This document shows, one piece after another, positions 59,018-64,000 of a stretch of 64,000 nucleotides of DNA; the stretch's first letter is position 1; each line of letters begins with the position of its first letter. A program made the translations under genes and the position numbers. Under the pieces are notes generated by a model. The model searched no databases. It saw nothing but the letters and a program-made list of their open reading frames with translations, and was not told where the DNA came from. This DNA is from Malus domestica (lineage: Eukaryota > Streptophyta > Magnoliopsida > Rosales > Rosaceae): the NCBI RefSeq assembly GCF_042453785.1, contig NC_091661.1:25411501-25475500 (forward strand), given 5' to 3'.

Positions 59018-60859
59018 TCACAAACGGAAACATAATAATTTCAGCATCCAATTTTTCTTTAATGAAATGTCGATCAATCTCCACATGTTTTGAGCAATCT
59101 TAATAGCAGCCTTGTTATCACAATGAAGTTTCATAGCACCTTTGGGGTTAAACTCAAGATCTCTCAACAATTTTTTTAACCACAACAACTCACATACACC
59201 ATGCGACATACCACGAAACTCAGCTTCTGCACTTGACCTAGCCACCACTTTTTGTTTCTTGCTTCTCCAAGTAACTAAATTACCACCCACAAACGTAAAG
59301 TATCCAAATGTAGATCGCCGATCAGTGATAGAACCTGCCCAATCTACATCTGTATACCCTTCGACATTCAAATGACCATTCTTGGAGAAAAACAGGCCTC
59401 TGCTAGGAGTCATCTTCAAGTACCTCAAAATACGGGTTACTGCATCCATATGAGCTTCACTAGGTGAGTGCATAAACTGACTTACCACACTAACTGCATA
59501 AGCAATGTCAGGGCGAGTGTGAGACAAATAAATTAATCTCCCCACAAACCTCTGATATTGTTCCTTATGAGTAGGAACTTGATCTGGAAATAAGCCCAAA
59601 CGATGATTCTGCTCAATCGGAGTATCAACAGGTTTGCAATCTAACATACCTGTTTCAGCTAACAAATCAAGAACATATTTCCGTTGAGACAGAAAAATAC
59701 CATGCTTGGATCGTGCAACCTCGATTCCAGGAAAATACTTCAATTCACCCAATTCTTTCATCTCAAACTCAGTAGTTAGGTACTTTTGAAGACGTTGTAT
59801 CTCTTTCTGATCATCACCAGTCACTATCATGTCATTAACATAAATAATCAATGCAGTTAGCTTACCATTTTGTCGCTTTAGAAACAAAGTATGATCTGAA
59901 TGACTCTGGATATACCCAAACTTCTTCATTGAACTTGTAAACCTCCCAAACCACGCTCTAGGAGATTATTTCAAACCATACAAAGCCTTTCGTAACCTAC
60001 ATACAACACATTTTCCAGGAGATGTTCCAATATCAGGTGGGAGATCCATATACACTTCCTTCTTAAGATCACCATGAAGGAAAACATTCTTAACATCAAA
60101 CTGCAACAGAGGTCAATCCTGGTTTGCTACTAAGGACAGAAGAACACGCACAATATTAAGTTTGGCAACAGGAGAAAATGTCTCCTGATAGTCCACCCCA
60201 TAGGTTTAAGTATAACCCTTAGCAACTAATCTAGCTTTATACGTGTCAATAGAACCATCTGCTTTGTGCTTAATAGTAAACACTCATCTACATCCAACGG
60301 CTTTTTTTCCGTTTGGTAAAGGAACCAAATCCCAGGTAGAATTCTTTTCCAAAGCTTTCATTCCAACTTGCATGGCATTAACCCACTTAGGGTCAGACAA
60401 GGCATCTTGCAATTTTGTTGGAATTGATACACTAGATATTTGACATATGTAAGATGCATATGGTTTGGATAAACGATGAGTAGACACATAATTGTTGGTA
60501 AGATATTTGGCTTTGGCATGCATATCAGGCTCATATTGTACTTTAGGTTTTCCACGATTAACTCGTTGAGGCAACTGATAAGTAGAAGAATCGTCTGAAT
60601 TTACCTCATGTATGCCACCATCTTGTACCAAACTGTTAGAAGAATCATCACTGGACGAACCATCATCAGGCAACTCGTTAGACATATCAGTAGCAGGCAA
60701 CGGATCATTAGAAGGTAATTTGTCAGACATACTTACAGGCAACTCGCTGGGCACATCTGATCTATCGTCAGTAGAAATAGTTCCAGGAATAACAGGTGAT
60801 CGATCACTATCTGTAGTCGACTGATCAGTATAATGTAACATAATAGGTTTTGTTCCCAA
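59018..60859 (-). pseudogene. Copia reverse transcriptase/RNase H, degenerate
   Basis: The segment 60859-60284 links integrase to RT (ends ALEKNSTWDLVPLPNGKKAV). RT then runs with TAA stops at 60206-60208 and 59965-59967, and from 59929 an open frame has LIIYVNDMIVTG, where the catalytic YVDD has become YVND. RNase H follows (YTDVDWAGSITDRRSTFGYF, KQKVVARSSAEAEFRGM, LHCDNKAAIKIA). A deletion and frameshift after IKIAQNM breaks the expected DRTKHVEIDRHF block. The product cannot be active. Confidence 0.92.
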
Positions 60860-61999
60860 CTATGCATGTAACACATCATCCATACCATCTATTCGAATCT
60901 GCACTTCACTCCCTCTCTCCCTCTGAAGTGGAGAGTCAGAAGAGGGCTTCACAAAATATGAAACTTCCTCATGGAAGGTGACATCCATGGTAATATAAGT
61001 TTTTTGAGTCGAAAGATGATAACACTTATAGCCTTTCTGATTGTTAGCATACCCAATAAAGACACACTGGAGAGCACATGCATCAAGTTTACTCCGCTGA
61101 TGAGAGTAGACATACACATACGCAATACACCCAAACACTTTCAGAGGAAGCTTTGATACAGAAACAAGAGAAACATGTTGTTGTAGCATATCGAACGATG
61201 TCTGAAAATCAAGAACCCTACTTGGAACACGATTGATCAAATACACAATAGCCAAAACAGCATGACCCCAAAAATGATTAGGAACACATTTATCCAACAT
61301 CAATGAGCGAACAACTTCCATTATTTGACGATTCTTCCGTTCGGACACACCATTTTGTTGGGGTGTAAACGGAGTAGTCGTCTGGCGAATAATACCATGA
61401 TCACGAAAAAAACATGTCAAAGTGTGATTCACATATTCTCCCCCATTATCAGACCTGAAGACCTTGACTTTGGTCTGAAATTGAGTAGACACCATTGTAC
61501 AAAATTCTTGAAGAAGTAACGGAACATCACTCTTATTCTTCATCAAGAACACCCAAGTTAACCGAGTACAATCATCAATAAAAGTAACAAACCAACAGAA
61601 TCCATTAGAAGTAACTTTCGTTGGACCCCACACATCAGAATGTATCAAATCAAATGGCAAAGTAGCTTTAGAATCACTTACAGAAAATGAAGCACGATGA
61701 CTCTTAGCCATGACACATGTTTCACACTTGAACTCTGAATCACTACAAGTGCGAAACAAAGAAGGAAATAGATGTTTCATATAACTGAATGATGGATGTC
61801 CCAATCGTCGATGCCACAACCAAATTTGATGTCTGTCATCCACTTTAGCACTTAAAACTTGATGATTATTTGAACCAGAAACAACAGTATCCTCCATAGT
61901 CAAGATGTACAAACCCCGTATTCTTTTACCATGACCAATATCTTCTGAGTTTGAATATCTTGAAAATAACAATACGTAGGGTAGAAGTGAGCAGAACAA
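60860..61999 (-). pseudogene. Copia integrase region
   Basis: The frame contains the HHCC zinc finger (WLWHRRLGHPSFSYMKHLF.. CETCVMAK) and the DDE core (LIHSDVWGPT, VFRSDNGGEYVNHT, NGVSERKNRQIMEVVRSLM), followed by the copia-type KVFGCIAYVYV..KGYKCYHL region. Catalytic residues look intact, but a frameshift separates it from the protease and a stop at 60860 cuts it from RT. Confidence 0.92.
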
Positions 62000-62283
62000 T
62001 ATAAGGTATCAAGAAGTTTTCCTACCGACAAAAGATTGCACTTAAGATCAGGAACAAGTAAAGCACAGACCAATGATAAGGTTGGAGTCAGAGAGATAGT
62101 GCCTTCACCCTTCACAGGGGAATGTGCTCCATTTGCATTAGTAACATACGGATCACGAACATAGTCACATAACTCATCAAACACTATAGGGTCACTAGTC
62201 ACATGATCAGTGGCCCAAGTATCTATTATCCATTTATTTGTTCCACCAAGATGCATAATAACACTATGATTATATTGAACCAT
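61900..62283 (-). pseudogene. Copia protease remnant
   Basis: NKWIIDTWATDHVTS is the aspartic protease motif, with Trp in place of the Gly after Asp-Thr. GTISLTPTLSLVCALLVPDL and KCNLLSVGKL follow, as in other copia polyproteins. The frame is lost near 61990, where the family would continue into GAG-pre-integrase. The gag-type zinc knuckle is absent. Confidence 0.85.
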
Positions 62284-62784
62284 TGAACAAAAATCACGAA
62301 CAATAAAGGCACAAAAGATACGTAGTGGAATGAAAACAATTTACCAGATACTGTAGCAGAGCACTGTTCATGGCACTGTAACAGAGCACTGTTTTTACAG
62401 CACTGTAGAGGACCACTGTTCACAAAGCAGACCATTGTTCACGCACTGTATTGTAGCGCCACTATTCACTTTTTATTTTTTTTTATTTTTTATTTTTTTA
62501 TACGAAGGAAATCACGAAAAATGTGGGCACAAAATTAAAGCACACAGGTCACCAAGAGCGAACTTCTCTGATGCCATATTGAACTAAACATGGTAAATAC
62601 CAATATTAAACTAAACATGGTAAATACCAAAAATATATATGACAATATTTGGGAATTTCTTATATATTCATTAATCTCCAAAGTGGAGTATATATAGGAG
62701 TAACAATTGGTATTACATATGTATTTCACCAATGTGGGACAATAAACTACTATTTACACTCTAACTAATATATAACTCGCAACA

Positions 62785-62936
62785 AATACACGGGCCGTTG
62801 GATTTTGATCCAATGACTACAAACAGGGGGCCCTCTGAAAGTTATAATAATTGTAGTCGTTAGATCAAAATCCAACAACCCGTGTATTTAGGTCAGGAGG
62901 CTCTGTCTCCTTTGCTCAGGAGGGGATCCAAATCCT
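62785..62936. mobile_element. Right part of the foldback MITE split by copia
   Basis: AATACACGGGCCGTTGGATT and its mirror AACAACCCGTGTATTTAGGT, with GATCCAATGACTAC / GTAGTCGTTAGATC arms and an AAAGTTATAATAAT centre, place it in the same family as 42367-42570. The outer end is AGGGGATCCAAATCCT. Confidence 0.9.
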
Positions 62937-63918
62937 CATTTATAAACGACTTATGATTATTAGTGCAATAAACAACTGCCAAATGACGTCCAAACAAGAT
63001 GCCAAATCCAGCAGCCAAAAGCTTAAGCAGCATGTTGGACTAAAATACTTGTTAATGTTGCTACAAAATGTCATATGGTCATGTTTGTCATTGTCACTAA
63101 ATTACACACTGATAAGTACCAAGTGTTAAGTTTTATGAATCTTTAAAGGTAACACTGGAGGAGATTGAGTCTTAAGGATGAGATTTTGATTGGCAAAGAT
63201 GGGTTACATAACCCATGTGTGTGGTTGGATTACATAACCTATCGCATTTTCTCTTATTTCGGATTTGTAGCCAATCCAGTTTAGGATACAATTTTTCTCA
63301 CCAAACATTGGCTGGTTTACAAGTCCAATTTAATTGAAAATAACTCATCACATCTTGTCCACCAAACAAGGCCTAAGATAATTCATCACTAGCACCATTG
63401 TAAGCTAAGTAACCGATGTACTGGATGAGGGCATGAGGCCCAGGGCCCATTACCTTTCCAGTTCTTTGGTATCTCTGTCCTTAATTAATGAATTATGAGG
63501 GCACGGTCAAACAATTATTAATTGGCACTGAATGGCATGCTAAATTTGTCGTCTTATTCATCAATTTCTTTTTTAATAAGGTTTAAAATTGACAAGGGAC
63601 ATGTTTATCAATGCATGCACTAACACGTATCCGCATATCTTGATTGTACGTATATGATCCACGGACGGAAACCGATAATTATTTTTTTTAAGAAACTTAT
63701 TTAAAAGAAAATACTTGGAAAAAAGTTGTAATTGTCATTTTAAGAATGTTTTAAAGACCGTCAAATCTTATCTCGCCTACAAAGCCCCTATTTATCTTAG
63801 CCGAACAGGGTGAGAATTGTCAATCGTTGTGCGGAAAAACAAAAATTATAATACCCAGTCCCAATCGCCATCTCTTTCTGGTAAGTCAATTGAAATCTGA
63901 ATATCATGTTTCGTTTTA
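62937..63918. other. Gene-free interval
   Basis: No gene seen. 63830-63900 (CAGTCCCAATCGCC..TCTTTCTGGTAAGTCAATTG) could be a non-coding first exon with a GTAAGT donor for a gene to the right, but nothing proves it. Confidence 0.4.
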
Positions 63919-64000
63919 GGAGGGTGTATTCAATTAAGAATTTAAATTATTGTAAAAGATTTTGCAAGTAGATACGTATTCAATCAAGATCTTAAATGAA
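63919..64000. mobile_element. Left end of a second PIF/Harbinger-type element, cut by the window edge
   Basis: TTA followed by GGAGGGTGTATTCAATTAAG matches the terminal repeat of the element at 55168-57053 (GGGGGTGTATTCAATTAGG). The inner GTATTCAATCAAGATCTTAAAT resembles the repeats at 56930-57000. The rest lies outside the window. Confidence 0.7.

Larger units (their letters stand above)
58696..62784 (-). mobile_element. Ty1/copia retrotransposon (4.1 kb), inactive, full ends
   Basis: LTRs of 208 bases (62577-62784 as 5', 58696-58903 as 3') differ at four positions by eye. On the - strand they start TGTTGCGAGTTATATATTAG. The primer site TGGCATCAGAG begins directly after the 5' LTR (from 62576), and the purine tract TTGAGGGGGAG sits directly before the 3' LTR. 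The TSD AATAC flanks both ends (58691-58695, 62785-62789). The interior of 3.7 kb has protease, integrase, reverse transcriptase and RNase H remains but almost no room for gag (about 290 bases before the protease). Confidence 0.95.

Overview
The window is nuclear DNA of a flowering plant, most likely a woody rosid and probably Rosaceae (apple/pear type). This rests on intron-rich genes with close matches to eudicot families and on repeats I associate with Rosaceae (Cassandra, TRIM, long gypsy-type LTRs). The species is an inference. There are no operons, CRISPR arrays or prokaryotic signals.

Five intact protein genes are supported. On the + strand is a DIVARICATA-type MYB factor (3993-5446, 2 exons). 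On the - strand, in order, are COI1, the jasmonate co-receptor F-box protein (12177-14900, 3 exons); a conserved plant protein usually labelled 'flocculation protein', in which I see a Pru/RPN13-like domain (35487-40391, 4 exons); SPC25, a signal peptidase complex subunit (43221-45502, 5 exons, one a U12 AT-AC intron); and PXN, the peroxisomal NAD carrier (46615-54892, 11 exons, with a 5.7 kb third intron full of repeats). The order COI1 / flocculation / SPC25 / PXN matches, from memory, the consecutive Arabidopsis loci At2g39940-At2g39970. A decayed laccase next to the MYB gene resembles At2g38080-At2g38090. There is one tRNA-Arg(CCT) gene on the - strand (881-953).

Most of the rest is mobile DNA, much of it with readable ends and target-site duplications (TSDs): a truncated and an intact Cassandra (5S-rRNA-bearing TRIM), a second TRIM, a 4.1 kb hAT with a dead BED/RICESLEEPER-like transposase, a 2.3 kb solo LTR, a Pack-MULE that captured pieces of two genes (an MBD8-like N-terminus and the V-ATPase subunit c gene with its intron), a non-autonomous hAT, a 1.5 kb perfect-fold inverted repeat, a PIF/Harbinger element with a broken transposase, the start of another at the right edge, and a 4.1 kb Ty1/copia element inserted inside a foldback MITE. 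At least six foldback MITEs share one design. A piece of chloroplast rps12 (NUPT) lies between SPC25 and PXN.

The genes are independent housekeeping or signalling genes and not a pathway. The most notable observations are the AT-AC intron and microsatellite-flanked splice site in SPC25, the two-gene Pack-MULE capture, the Pru-like domain, the 1 kb-arm hairpin inside a PXN intron, and the nested copia-in-MITE insertion.
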